Positions 22,501-32,973 are shown, counted from the first letter of the stretch. The stretch: 36,867 bases of DNA from Pleurobrachia bachei (GCA_000695325.1 AVPN01000017.1:70107-106973), one strand, 5' to 3'. Numbers and translations: made by a program. The notes: generated by a model from the sequence alone, not told the origin.

Positions 22501-23538
22501 TCACGGTGCCAGGCAACTCAATGTAATTTGTAAGTCTGATAAAAAATGCTGTAAGTCAGGAATTAAACCAAAGTCACGAGTCTAAATTATTATTCCCTCT
22601 AGTCTAATTTGTAGTTCTGTCAGTTTTCCAGGAATTGTGTTGACACACACTCTCTACAGCTTATAGATGTGGAGCTGAACAGTTCAAGTGTGGAGCAGGA
22701 TGTTTATCATGTTCTCTAGTGTGTGATGGGTACAGTGACTGTCCTAACGGACTGGATGAAACCAACTGTAATATCTGCAACTCAACAACCTGCCTAGGTT
22801 AGTTGATACATATTCGGAAAGTCTGTTAGTTGATACATATTCGGAAAGTCTGTGAGTTCTTTTTTGATAGGAATATATTCTATCAAAAAAGAACTCACAG
22901 ACTTTCCGACTTTTTGATAATGGTCCTAGTGATTCAGGCTCGATTTATTATATTTTGCACCACTCTAATCCTCTATTATCTTATCGAGTTACCTCTGATC
23001 ATGAGAATATTTTCATACCTCCTTATCAGGGTAATCTTGGCTCCTGTGATGTTCGTATAATTTCAGTAGCATAGAAAATACGGGAAGTTGCACTTTCCAA
23101 TCCCTCTTAGAACTAATCATTTAGGGCCCCTCTCCCACTCGAATTCTGCACTAATCATAATTATTGGCCCTCTCTCCATCTCTAACTTTTTTTTACCATT
23201 TCTCCCTTTATCGTGACATTCTGACATTCTCTCAAATGACACCCCCCCCATCAGATTCTCCGGAGACGTGTAGCAATCTGACCACTGTGATCATCATTGC
23301 TACATCGATCTCAGGGTGTGTTTCAGTCATCTCTGTCCTCCTCATCTTTACCATTTTCCGGCATTGCCACAAGAAACATCGCGGACTAAACCAAGAGATA
23401 CAGCGGTTACCCCCTGCCTACTCGGAGATTGCAACTTCATCTCCCCCACCCCGCTACAAATCGGAGCCGGATATTCCCCATCGGTTGGTTAACGTGTGTA
23501 CAGACACTCCACAGACTGAGAGTTTAACCAGTGTTTAA
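13555..23538 (+). CDS. Single-pass receptor-like protein: signal peptide, LRRs, multiple LDL-receptor class A modules, TM helix, PPxY tail
   Basis: Exons with GT-AG sites and matching phase: 13555-13703, 13788-13859, 13932-14003, 14096-14167, 14469-14543, 14826-14937, 15139-15324, 16767-16899, 18167-18289, 18420-18551, [20088-20220, 21597-21719, 21846-21977], 22308-22415, 22660-22797, 23255-23538. Exon 1 encodes a signal peptide and Cys-rich LRRNT (CPTVCSC...). The following 72-75 nt exons each encode one LRR, and 14826 encodes an LRRCT-like cap. Then come six-Cys LDLa modules with acidic Ca2+ clusters (for example [16 protein letters not shown]). Exon 23255 encodes [22 protein letters not shown] and a tail with PPAY and PPRY, PPxY motifs that bind WW domains of NEDD4-type ligases. 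Without the bracketed cassette the model is 551 aa. The bracketed set duplicates 16767-18551, and its first exon is phase 0 while the preceding exon ends in phase 1, so it cannot simply be added. The LRR+LDLa mix recalls relaxin-type receptors, but there is one TM, not seven. Ligand unknown. Confidence 0.85.
14717..14753. repeat. (GA)n microsatellite in intron
   Basis: GA/GC-punctuated run inside the intron between exons 14469-14543 and 14826-14937. Confidence 0.9.
16491..16820 (+). repeat. 91-bp tandem repeats of a splice acceptor plus half LDLa exon
   Basis: CAGGAGGTAGCGGCGTG recurs at 16491, 16582, 16673 and 16764. The first three units contain the acceptor and the first half of the LDLa exon, then run into CTCTAA (stop) and the next pyrimidine tract; only the fourth continues into a full module. 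The same array has two units in the duplicate (19994 and 20085). Confidence 0.9.
18552..18740. repeat. GTGAGAGGTGTGAxGTGT minisatellite-like intron
   Basis: Degenerate GTGTGAGGTGTGA-type repeats directly after the donor site of exon 18420-18551. A shorter version follows exon 21846-21977 (to about 22045). The repeats contain many GTGAG donor-like sequences. Confidence 0.8.
18857..22165. repeat. 3.3 kb tandem duplication copy 2 (three LDLa exons)
   Basis: Copy of 15437-18856 ending at about 22165. Exons 20088, 21597 and 21846 are intact, with only a few amino-acid differences (for example [10 protein letters not shown] versus [10 protein letters not shown]). Bases 21101-21114 and 21232-21245 are a direct repeat (AAGTTTAGGCATAG) that is single in copy 1 (17744-17757). 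Confidence 0.95.
22842..22908. repeat. Perfect 29-bp inverted repeat (hairpin) in an intron
   Basis: Arm 22842-22870 (CGGAAAGTCTGTGAGTTC...) is exactly complementary to 22880-22908, with a 9-base AT loop. A 27-base tandem repeat (about 22799-22852, unit containing GATACATATTCGG) overlaps its left side. It lies in the last intron of the receptor gene. Confidence 0.95.
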
Positions 23539-24582
23539 AATGAACTATGAGACGCCGGGTTGTGATTAACATTACAAATTGTGAACAGCATTTTTAATTC
23601 ACTCCATACCACTAAATTTCCATTTCATCACCCTGGTTCTAATACACGCCTTTTTTGTGACACGAAATGCTGAATTGTCCTTCAAGTTACAGTTTAATTC
23701 AAGTTCAAGTTCAATAAATATAATCATAATCAATGCAACAAACTCTTCTTGATTTTACAGTTTAATTTTATCTAATTTGTTGAAAGCTGACAATGTTATA
23801 AGAGTTGTGTTTTAATTTGTCCACAAACATAAGCCGAAAGATTATCCTCTTAGAATAGCGGGCACTGACCACAAATAGTAATCAATAATGAATAGCTAAT
23901 ATCAGTAAGATTATTATGAATCGTGACTTTAACGGAACGCGCGATGCAATCTGAAAGGTGAAACTTGCAAACAGTAGTTGAAAATACGGCGCGCATTACA
24001 CGCGCAAAAAGAAAACGCGCCGCGCGTTATTATATGACGCGCGCGGATCAATTCCACTTAAAAATTTCGGATTTTAAAAGTTCATATTTTGATTTTTTTT
24101 AAGATTTCAATTTTTAAGATTTTGATTTTTTAAGATCTGCTGTGCTGTCGCCCTCGGAAAGCGTTGCTATACTCCATTTTTTTCAACTGTTCACCCCCCA
24201 AAGTCGTGCGCGGAATGTTTTTGCGCGTTTATCACATGTTAACGTATGGTGCGCGCCACACAAATTCTAAATTTCATAAAATTTCGGTTTTTGGGTGAAC
24301 AGTTGAAAAAAAAAGGACTTTAGCTGCCTTATCCCGCATTCGGGTCTGTAGCATATGCCATTTGTTACCTTTTCTATAGATGCCACATTGGCTACAGCAC
24401 GGAGTTTATCCAGAGGGGGCTGGTGACGCGAAGCGGGGGTCGACTGTCGAGGAGCAACGCCGTTCTTGTTATCCCATATTGCTTGACTATACTTAAATAA
24501 ATTATAAACCGTCCAGGATGTTTTTGGACATTGTATGACGTATACGTGATAATGGCAATTGGCAGTGAATACTTGAGATAAA
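23539..24582. other. Intergenic between receptor and USP8-like gene; inverted-repeat element
   Basis: AT-rich 3' flank with possible AATAAA-like signals (about 23713), then a CG-rich block (about 23985-24050). A pair of inverted sequences, TTTTTTTCAACTGTTCACCC at about 24176-24195 and its complement at about 24292-24313, encloses about 100 bases and looks like a small MITE. Bases 24346-24360 (CTGTAGCATATGCCA) match the 2.2/13.2 kb motif. No gene seen. Confidence 0.55.
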
Positions 24583-27500
24583 ATGAAGGTCAAGATTGCA
24601 AAGTCGGTGGAAGAATTACAGGATAAAGCGGGTATAGATATCCCGCCCAAATGTGACTCTAAAACGTAAGACTCTACCATACTAGATAAATATCCCCTCA
24701 TTTAGTATGCTGTCTCGTGAGACTGTGTGACTGTTTACAGATCAGCAAACTTATACAAACCAAACCAAACCACGCCCTCCTTCAGGACATTGAGGTACAT
24801 CAAAGCAGCCAGTACTATATACAGTTCTGCGGAGTCAGAGTACAGAAAGGGGGACCATGAGAAAGCGTACATGTACTACTACAAGTTTGGGATGTTGTTC
24901 CAACAAATACAAGCCACTGCTGTCTACATCAACAAACAGCAAAACGTCATGGTATGATAACTTGTTGATTGTTAAATATGCAGTTTGAATTGGTGTCCAA
25001 GCTCCTGCCCACATCGATCCATTGTGATTAAATCTCTATTCTTACAGGAAGAGTTTAGAGTTAACTTTACTCGGGATCGAGTAACAAAGGTTCTAGAACG
25101 GATCGATTTGCTGCAACCGAAGTTAGAAAAGGTTTACGAAGAGATTCGAAAAACTGAAGAAGAACGGATTAAAAGAGAGGAAGAGGCGAGAAGAGTGGCA
25201 GAGGAGAAGGAAAGGGAGATACAGGAAATGGAACGGCTACGAATTGAAGCCAGTAGACCTCCTGTTGATGCTTTTGCTATCTTTTCCAGTGGTCAAACAC
25301 CTCTTATTCCTGACGGACGAACACCCAAAGGTAATACACTAGCGAATAATCGCCAAATATGTCAAACAAATTAATTGTAATATTAGCACACTATCAGTTG
25401 ATCGTTTAAATTGGGGTAAACCTTATCCCAATTAAGATTTAATGATCTATTCAGATATGATACCGAAAGAGCCGAACCTAACTGCTGTGGAGCTAAATGG
25501 GATCATAGATGCTAAACTTAAGGTAGGAAACTTGAAAGTTACAAAAAACAAACAGCAGATTCTGATCTTCTATTTCAATTACATTGGTAATTAAATTACT
25601 CCTCAGCGCAATAAGGGTGACTTTATAACCAACCAACTATCCAGGTGTTGATGATTGACGTGAGACGGCTAGATCAATTCAAAGATAGTCACATGAAGTG
25701 CCTCCCAGTGATATTGATATGTAGCAATTACCTTGATCTCACCACCAAGTAAATATATTACCGGCCTTTATAATATCATCTAACTTTTTAATTACTTTGA
25801 TTTGTAGGGAGTGGGTCCACAAGAGAACTCATGTTTTTATTTGTAACCTTTTATGTAATTATAATTTTCTAGTTTCTGTTCTCAAATGTGATGATTTAAC
25901 CCCGTTCCCAGGCTAACTGCGAGTGAGTTGGCCGAATTAATCCTGGTCAAGGCCCACAAAGATCTCTGGAAGAAGAGGGACGATTATGATTTGATAGTTG
26001 TGTTTGACAATGATAGCTCATATCAGGATACAAGGGAGGTACCAAACCATCCTATAAATATTGTCAGGGAGTGTGCTGTTGATTGTCTTACCTCCACCTC
26101 TGCCGACCTACCAAAGGTAGTGTAATATCCCGGCCATGTCCCTCACGGCCTAGAAATCTCGTAACCCTTCTGTAGAGCCTAGAGAAGGGTTTAGAGAGTT
26201 TCTTTAGGAAGCAATTTGCCAGCAGCTGTATCAGCTGGCACAGTGTTAATTCATTTGGCACCCAGCCCACTGTCTACACTGTTGGATACATCCATCTGTT
26301 GCGGTCACACTCGGCCGACATACATCCCCATGATCTAGATTTACCTAATTATCTCATGTAAATTCGATACCCTTCTTCAGATATTAGATGGCGGTTACCT
26401 GTCCTGGGCGGAGCACTTCCCAAGACAGTGTACCAACCCTGATCTGGCCAGGAGATACAAAGTTGTCAAACCTACCACGAGGTACCTGTAACTTGATAAA
26501 ATATTAACACCTGTAATTGATGTATTTCTGTTCCAACCTATTCAGTCTTCACATCCCACCTAGTACCTACCTGTAACTAACCCTACCGCCCAATTTAGGA
26601 GGTCAGCACCCCCGGTTCTCTCCACTATCCCACGGGAGAGTGAGCCCATCTACCCCACACTCAACAAAGACATTGAGTCTCGGGCTACCATCCTCCTAAA
26701 ACCTGAACCAGTGGATGAAATGACGTCATCGCATAGGAATGTGCAGATAAACATGCCAGTTCAGAATATACAGATCAACCAGTATGGCGGGGGAACAGTG
26801 ATAGGGGATTCTTCTGCTACCACTGCCATAAAAGAGGTTAATGAACAGTTTATCAATCCCCCATGTTTTGTTTCAACCCTTTGAGAGAGGGTCGAACAAG
26901 GCAAAATCCCACCATTTCACTGCAAAAATAATCATCCACAAAAAAGTTGTGACAGCTAACTCCTTATCCCATTCAATAGCACCATAAATCACTCCTTCTT
27001 TACCACAGAAGGTGGTAGAGCCGATATACACTGAGGTGGAGAGGATACATCGATGTGCTGTGGATTGTCTTACCTCCACCTCAGCCGACCTACCAAAGGT
27101 AGTGTACAGCTGAGAACCCTGCCCTGTCCCTCCCAATCTCTTTCTGTCCCTCCCTAGACAATCTCTAAACCCTTCTGACGAGCCTAGAGAAGGGTTTAGA
27201 GAGTTCCCTCAGGAAGCAATTTACCATCAGATGTATCAGCTGGTATACAGTGTTAATTCATTTGGCACCCAGCCCACTGTCTACACTGTTGGATACATCC
27301 ATCAGTTGCGGTCAAACTCGGCCGGCATTTCTAAAAATAAATTCCCATGATCTAGCTACTCATGTTATTCGATACCCTTCTTCAGATATTAGATGGCGGT
27401 TACCTGTCCTGGGCGGAGCACTTCCCAAGACAGTGTACCAACCCTGATCTGGCCAGGAGATACAAAGTTGTCAAACCTACCACGAGGTACCTGTAACTTG

Positions 27501-29772
27501 ATAAAATATTAACACCTGTAATTGATGTATTTCTGTTCCAACCTATTCAGTCTTCACATCCCACCTAGTACCTACCTGTAACTAACCCTACCGCCCAATT
27601 TAGGAGGTCAGCACCCCCGGTTCTCTCCACTATCCCACGGGAGAGTGAGCCCATCTACCCCACACTCAACAAAGACATTGAGTCGCGGGCTACCATCCTC
27701 CTAAAACCTGAACCAGTGGATGAAATGACGTCATCGCATAGGAATGTGCAGATAAACATGCCAGTTCAGAATATACAGATCAACCAGTATGGCGGGGGGA
27801 CAGTGATTGGGGATTCTTCTGCTACCACTGCCATCAAAGAGGTTTGTTATAATGAAAGTATTTCCCTACTTCACTTCAACATAACCATACTCATTAAAGT
27901 TATCAAGTGCTTGACAGCTAATTCCTTATCCAACTCAATAGCACCCTAATAAAACACTCATACTTTATTCCAGAAGATGGTAGAGCCGATATACGCTGAG
28001 GTGGAGAGGATAATCTAGGGATATTGCCCCTGAGACCCGACCTACTGCACCTCATACCGCAGAGTATGCAGATGTGTCTAGTTTCAACAAACCCACTGTT
28101 GATAGATCCAGCAAACCCTTAATTCCCAGGTAAGACAGATTTTACTCTTGAAACAGCTCGATTTATGGAGTAAAGAATCAGAATTAAAAAGTTGAACATA
28201 GGATAAAATAAGTAATGTATTTGACTACTTCTCTCTTTCAGGCCACTTCCTGAGGATCCCGTTCCTATAGCAACCAGACATTCTACCCCTTCAGTCCCTG
28301 CCATGACACAGCCCCTGAAACCCTCCCGATCGCAGCCACTTCCTGAGCAACCTAAATCTCCTCCTCAGCAGCAGATCCTCCAGCCAGTTCAACCGCAACA
28401 ACATCCTACGATCCTGCCGCAATCTCTCCCTCCTAAACCCCAATCTCTACCTCCTAAACCACAATCTCTCCCTCCTAAACTCCAGCAACAAAATCTTCCT
28501 CCTAAACCCAAGCCGCAACAGCCCAAAAAACCTGATGGACCACGACCCACCGTTAACCGAACAGTTAAACCGTTGTCCCGGGAAGAATTCGAGGAGAAAC
28601 GTCTCCGGGCGAGTCCCTCCTATGGTTCAGTACAGCGAGGTGCGTGTGGGTTAAAGAATATTGGTAACACCTGTTTCATGAACGCAGTACTACAGTGTCT
28701 CTCAGCCATAGCACCTCTAACGCAATATTTCCTTGGTGGAGACTACAAAAATGAGGTCAATCCGAGCAACCCCCTCGGAACACAGGGTTTAGTGGCCAAA
28801 GAATATGCCTTCCTGATTCACTGTATGTGGGGTAATGAGATACGACACTTCTCACCCAAAGATTGGAAGGTTGCCATTGGGAAGTTCCGGCCTCAGTTCC
28901 TAGATTTTACTCAGAAGGATAGCCAGGAGTTTACTAGTTTCATGCTGGATGCACTGCACGAGGATCTAAACAGGGTGAGTCAAATTTTGAATTTAGTAGA
29001 TACACATTCTTTAGACAAGACTGGAAGAGTTATGTTGTGTCTGTTTTGCATTTATCCTGTTTTCTCTCAGGTTATAGAAAAGCCGCAAAGACAGAAAGAA
29101 GTGGACTACAATAAACTGGACCCCCACGAGGGAGGGCAGATCGCCTGGCAGCAGTATACCGCCCGAAACGACTCTGTCATTGTAGACCTCTTCCAGGGGC
29201 AGTTCCGGAGTCGGACAAAATGTGCCAAATGTGGGTTTATATCAACTGCATTTGATAGCTTTATGTACCTGACTGTACCAATACCTGGGAAGGGAACTGT
29301 CACACTGCAGGATTGTATTGATTGTTTTGTGCAGCCTGAGGAGATAGAATGGAGGTGTGAAAAGTGCAAAGTCATGGGTAAGGCTTATAAAGATATCACA
29401 GTTTGGAGATTACCCAAAATTCTAGTCGTGATCCTGAAGAGGTTCAGCTATTCGGGAATGTGGCGAGATAAGATATCAAACATGGTTAACTTCCCGGTCG
29501 ATAACTTTGCGGCCCAGGGATCCAGGGGTCAGTGGGTGTCTAATGAACGCGAGAGGAAGGTGTACAGGTTATTTGGGGTAACTAACCATACTGGTACCCT
29601 TGAGGGTGGACACTATATTGGTTGTGCCCGGAATCCTGCCAGTGGGGATTGGTTCACGTATGATGATCACGTGATTCGACCCATGAGAGCATCTCAAACT
29701 CAGAAAAAAGAAGCTTATCTTTTGTTTTATACGAGTCTTTCAGAGGCTGAGGATAGGCAGATCCTACGGTGA
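24583..29772 (+). CDS. USP8: USP8/UBPY-like ubiquitin carboxyl-terminal hydrolase
   Basis: Exons: 24583-24665, 24741-24951, 25048-25330, 25455-25522, 25645-25748, from 25912 (donor 26038 or 26116), near 26164-26240, about 26382-26481, 26599-26836, 27009-27098, copies near 27182-27250, 27386-27487 and 27603-27841, then 27974-28129, 28242-28974, 29071-29772. Domain order matches UBPY. An N-terminal MIT-like helical bundle (AESEYRKGDHEKAYMYYYKF) precedes a charged coiled coil. The rhodanese-like domain follows (VLMIDVRRLDQFKDSH ... ILDGGYLSWAEHFP). Two STAM-SH3 motifs of type PX(V/I)(D/N)RXXKP are present, PTVDRSSKP and PTVNRTVKP, with a polyproline linker. The USP domain has Cys box NIGNTCFMNAVLQCL, His box GGHYIGCARN with WFTYDDH, and zinc pairs CAKC and CEKC. 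UBPY deubiquitinates endosomal cargo with STAM/ESCRT-0. Exon 27974-28129 has an in-frame TAG at 28016 and is one base too long for its phases, which suggests a 1-base insertion. Splicing between 26038 and 26382 is not fully resolved. Confidence 0.85.
26072..27053. repeat. ~980-bp tandem duplication copy 1 (rhodanese end and linker of USP8-like gene)
   Basis: Repeated at 27054-28012. Contains the exons encoding LTSTSADLPK, SLEKGLES, ILDGGYLSW and RSAPPVLSTIP, plus the start of KVVEPIYTEVERI. The repeat boundary falls inside exon 27009-27098. Confidence 0.9.
27054..28012. repeat. ~960-bp tandem duplication copy 2 (rhodanese end and linker)
   Basis: Copy of 26072-27053. The ILDGGY and RSAPP exons are almost unchanged. 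The acceptor before SLEKGLES differs: copy 1 CTGTAGAGCC is CTGACGAGCC here, so that splice site may be lost. The copy continues at its end into 28013 onward, single-copy linker sequence. Confidence 0.9.
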
Positions 29773-29939
29773 AGAGTTTAGTTTCTGTGATTCTCCTAGG
29801 ATGAAGAGTTTCTCTGATTTCAATGTCTTTCTTAATCTGGTCAACTGTTGATAAAATATCTCGCCACAGAAACTAATAGACTACAATGCTGCTTTTCTTG
29901 TAAATATATGTGTAGTAAAATCCGCGACAACTTTCCAAA
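28186..29939. repeat. 1,754-bp tandem duplication copy 1 (USP catalytic exons)
   Basis: Runs from the intron before the proline-rich exon to 3'-flank sequence. The offset to copy 2 is 1,754 bases throughout the first coding exon. The copies differ mainly in the polyproline linker and silent sites. Confidence 0.95.
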
Positions 29940-31693
29940 AAAAAGTTGAACATAGGATAAAATAAGTAATGTATTTGACTACTTCTCTCTTTCAGGCCAC
30001 TTCCTGAGGATCCCGTTCCTATAGCAACCAGACATTCTACCCCTTCAGTCCCTGCCATGACACAGCCCCTGAAACCCTCCCGATCGCAGCCACTTCCTGA
30101 GCAACCTAAATCTCCTCCTCAGCAGCAGATCCTCCAGCCAGTTCAACCGCAACAACATCCTACGATCCTGCCGCAATCTCTCCCTCCTAAACCCCAATCT
30201 CTACCTCCTAAACCACAATCTCTCCCTCCTAAACCACAATCTGTCCCTCCTAAACCCCAGCCGCAACAGCCACTTCCTAAAAAGCCTGATGGACCACGGC
30301 CCACTGTTAATCGAACTGTTAAACCACTATCCCGGGAAGAATTCGAGGAGAAACGTCTCCGGGCGAGTCCCTCCTATGGTTCAGTACAGCGAGGTGCGTG
30401 TGGGTTAAAGAATATTGGTAACACCTGTTTCATGAACGCAGTACTACAGTGTCTCTCAGCCATAGCACCTCTAACGCAATATTTCCTTGGTGGAGACTAC
30501 AAAAATGAGGTCAATCCGAGCAACCCCCTCGGAACACAGGGTTTAGTGGCCAAAGAATATGCCTTCCTGATTCACTGTATGTGGGGTAATGAGATACGAC
30601 ATTTCTCACCCAAAGATTGGAAGGTTGCCATTGGGAAGTTCCGGCCCCAGTTCCTGGATTTTACTCAGAAGGATAGTCAGGAATTTACTAGTTTCATGCT
30701 GGATGCACTACACGAGGATCTCAACAGGGTGAGTCAAATTTTGAATTTAGTAGATACACATTCTTTAGACAAGACTGGAAGAGTTATGTTGTGTCTGTTT
30801 TGCATTTATCCTGTTTTCTCTCAGGTTATAGAAAAGCCGCAAAGACAGAAAGAAGTGGACTACAATAAACTGGACCCCCACGAGGGAGGGCAGATCGCCT
30901 GGCAGCAGTATACCGCCCGAAACGACTCTGTCATTGTAGACCTCTTCCAAGGGCAGTTCCGGAGTCGAACGAAATGTGCCAAATGTGGGTTTATATCGAC
31001 CGCATTTGACAGCTTTATGTACCTGACTGTACCAATACCTGGGAAGGGAACTGTCACACTGCAGGATTGTATTGATTGTTTTGTGCAGCCTGAGGAGATA
31101 GAATGGAGGTGTGAAAAGTGCAAAGTCATGGGTAAGGCTTATAAAGATATCACAGTTTGGAGATTACCCAAAATTCTAGTCGTGATCCTGAAGAGGTTCA
31201 GCTATTCGGGAATGTGGCGAGATAAGATATCAAACATGGTTAACTTCCCGGTCGATAACTTTGCGGCCCAGGGATCCAGGGGTCAGTGGGTGTCTAATGA
31301 ACGCGAGAGGAAGGTGTACAGGTTATTTGGGGTAACTAACCATACTGGTACCCTTGAGGGTGGACACTATATTGGTTGTGCCCGGAATCCTGCCAGTGGG
31401 GATTGGTTCACGTATGATGATCACGTGATTCGACCCATGAGAGCATCTCAAACTCAGAAAAAAGAAGCTTATCTTTTGTTTTATACGAGTCTTTCAGAGG
31501 CTGAGGATAGGCAGATCCTACGGTGAAGAGTTTAGTTTCTGTGATTCTCCTAGGATGAAGAGTTTCTCTGATTTCAATGTCTTTCTTAATCTGGTCAACT
31601 GTTGATAAAATATCTCGCCACAGAAACTAATAGACTACAATGCTGCTTTTCTTGTAAATATATGTGTAGTAAAATCCGCGACAACTTTCCAAA
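29940..31693. repeat. 1,754-bp tandem duplication copy 2 (USP catalytic exons)
   Basis: Abuts copy 1. It begins in the intron before the acceptor CTCTTTCAG (29995), so no MIT, coiled-coil or rhodanese exons are present in this copy. Confidence 0.95.
29996..31526 (+). CDS. Second USP8 catalytic 3' module (partial gene or alternative last exons)
   Basis: Exons 29996-30728 and 30825-31526 duplicate the last two exons of the USP8-like gene. The USP domain is intact: Cys box NIGNTCFMNAVLQCL, zinc pairs CAKC/CEKC, His box GGHYIGCARN. The STAM-binding motif PTVNRTVKP is kept. The linker differs: four LPPKPQS/VPPKPQ-type repeats, then PLPKKPDGPRP, where copy 1 has KLQQQNLPPKPKPQQPKKPDG. With no N-terminal exons of its own it may be spliced from the shared donor at 28129 as an alternative 3' end, transcribed as a short catalytic-only protein from an internal Met (MTQPLKPSRS), or be a partial copy or assembly duplicate. 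The two-exon phase is the same as in copy 1, so splicing from 28129 would be in frame with it. Confidence 0.75.
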
Positions 31694-31858
31694 CGTCTTC
31701 ACAAGTGATTTATATATTCTTTCTCCAGCTGTATATCCATGAGATTTATATTCTTTGATTTGAACTTTTGGAGCCCCTAGTTTATCTTGTCTTGAAGGGG
31801 ATGTTGGGGAGATTTGTAAGATTTCAGTTTTCACTAACTATTTAGTCTCCCCCTAGTT

Positions 31859-32973
31859 ATGACCCATTTGTTCCCGATGAAACTCCTTCTCCTCCTATCC
31901 ATGCTGCTGGCCAGTGCTCACTCCTTCTTCACATCTGTGGATCCTAAAACAGAAACCTGTTTCTTTGATACAGCTACCAGTGGAACTAAAATGACCTTAA
32001 CATTCGAAGTGGCAGAGGGAGGGTTCCTTGATATTGATGTATCGGTAGGTTTTCAAACTTCAACCCAAAATTCCCTCCACAACTCCTAGAAAGTTTCCAT
32101 TTATCTTCAACTTACCAGTGCAGCACATACTTCCTAACACCTCCCATATTTCCAGATATTTGGTCCAGAGGGAAAGTCTGTGTATAAGGGCAGCAGGGAG
32201 AGTAGCGGAAAATATGCATTTAGTGCCTATATGGACGGGCAATATAAATACTGTTTTAGTAATACAATGAGCAAGATGACTGCAAAGGTTGTTATGTTTA
32301 GTATGGATATTGGTGATGGATCTCACAAGGAGGACCATGCTGATTCTATTGACAAAGGTACTTTTGTTTGTCCAATAATACCCAGGAACTAGCAATATCA
32401 AGGTTAATCTTTATCCCGTATCTACACCCCCACTCCCCCCTCAGATCACGATAAGCTAGCCGAGCAGTTAAGTGAGCTCCGGTCAGCTCTAGTTGGGGTG
32501 AAACACGACCAAGAATATATGGAGGTCAGGGACAGAACCCACTCTTTGAGTAAGTAATATCCCCCCTTTTATTTCTCATCTGTCTCTTGTATGCCCAAGA
32601 TGAATGGGCAGTTGAAGAAAGGGAGAGAGACACACACACACACTCATGTGGATCGGTACACGTAACACTGAAGTCACGGGTTGAGAGAGTATGAACTGCG
32701 CGGCGCGTCCCGTCTGTACAAAGTTGAGTTGTCAGCATAACGCGCACGACCGATCCCGTACAGGGTGCTCCAGAATTTTTTTGTCACAGTCTGTCGGTGT
32801 CACTGTCATGTGTGTAAACAAACAAGTTATCACATTTTCTATTTTCAGTTAACAATTCTACGAACACGAGAGTGGTTTGGTGGGCATTCTTTGAGGCTCT
32901 GGTTCTACTGGCGATGTCTCTGGGTCAGATTTACTATCTAAAGCGGTTCTTTGAAGTACGGAGGGTCGTATAA
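31859..32973 (+). CDS. TMED2: TMED2-like p24 cargo receptor, copy 1
   Basis: Four exons: 31859-32044, 32156-32357, 32445-32549 and 32849-32973, all GT-AG with matching phase; 205 aa, close to the roughly 200 aa usual for p24-beta. Residues 1-23 are a signal peptide. A lumenal GOLD domain follows, with ETCFFD and YKYCFSN supplying the disulphide Cys pair and [21 protein letters not shown] as the best match. A helical stretch ([21 protein letters not shown]) precedes one TM helix ([20 protein letters not shown]). The cytosolic tail [13 protein letters not shown] has the FF motif used for COPII/COPI sorting. p24 proteins cycle between ER and Golgi in heteromeric complexes and select cargo such as GPI-anchored proteins. 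The gene lies about 330 bases after the second USP module on the same strand and keeps all family landmarks. Confidence 0.96.
32632..32644. repeat. Short (CA)n, length differs between TMED2 copies
   Basis: The CA run in intron 3 is shorter here than at 35388-35407 in the second copy, a typical microsatellite length difference. Confidence 0.9.

Noticed and set aside
24267-24701. 144-codon minus-strand open frame
   Set aside because: Antisense to USP8 exon 1 and crossing its splice donor; no family resemblance.
29106-29375. 89-codon minus-strand open frame (and copy at 30860-31129)
   Set aside because: Antisense of the USP domain exon.
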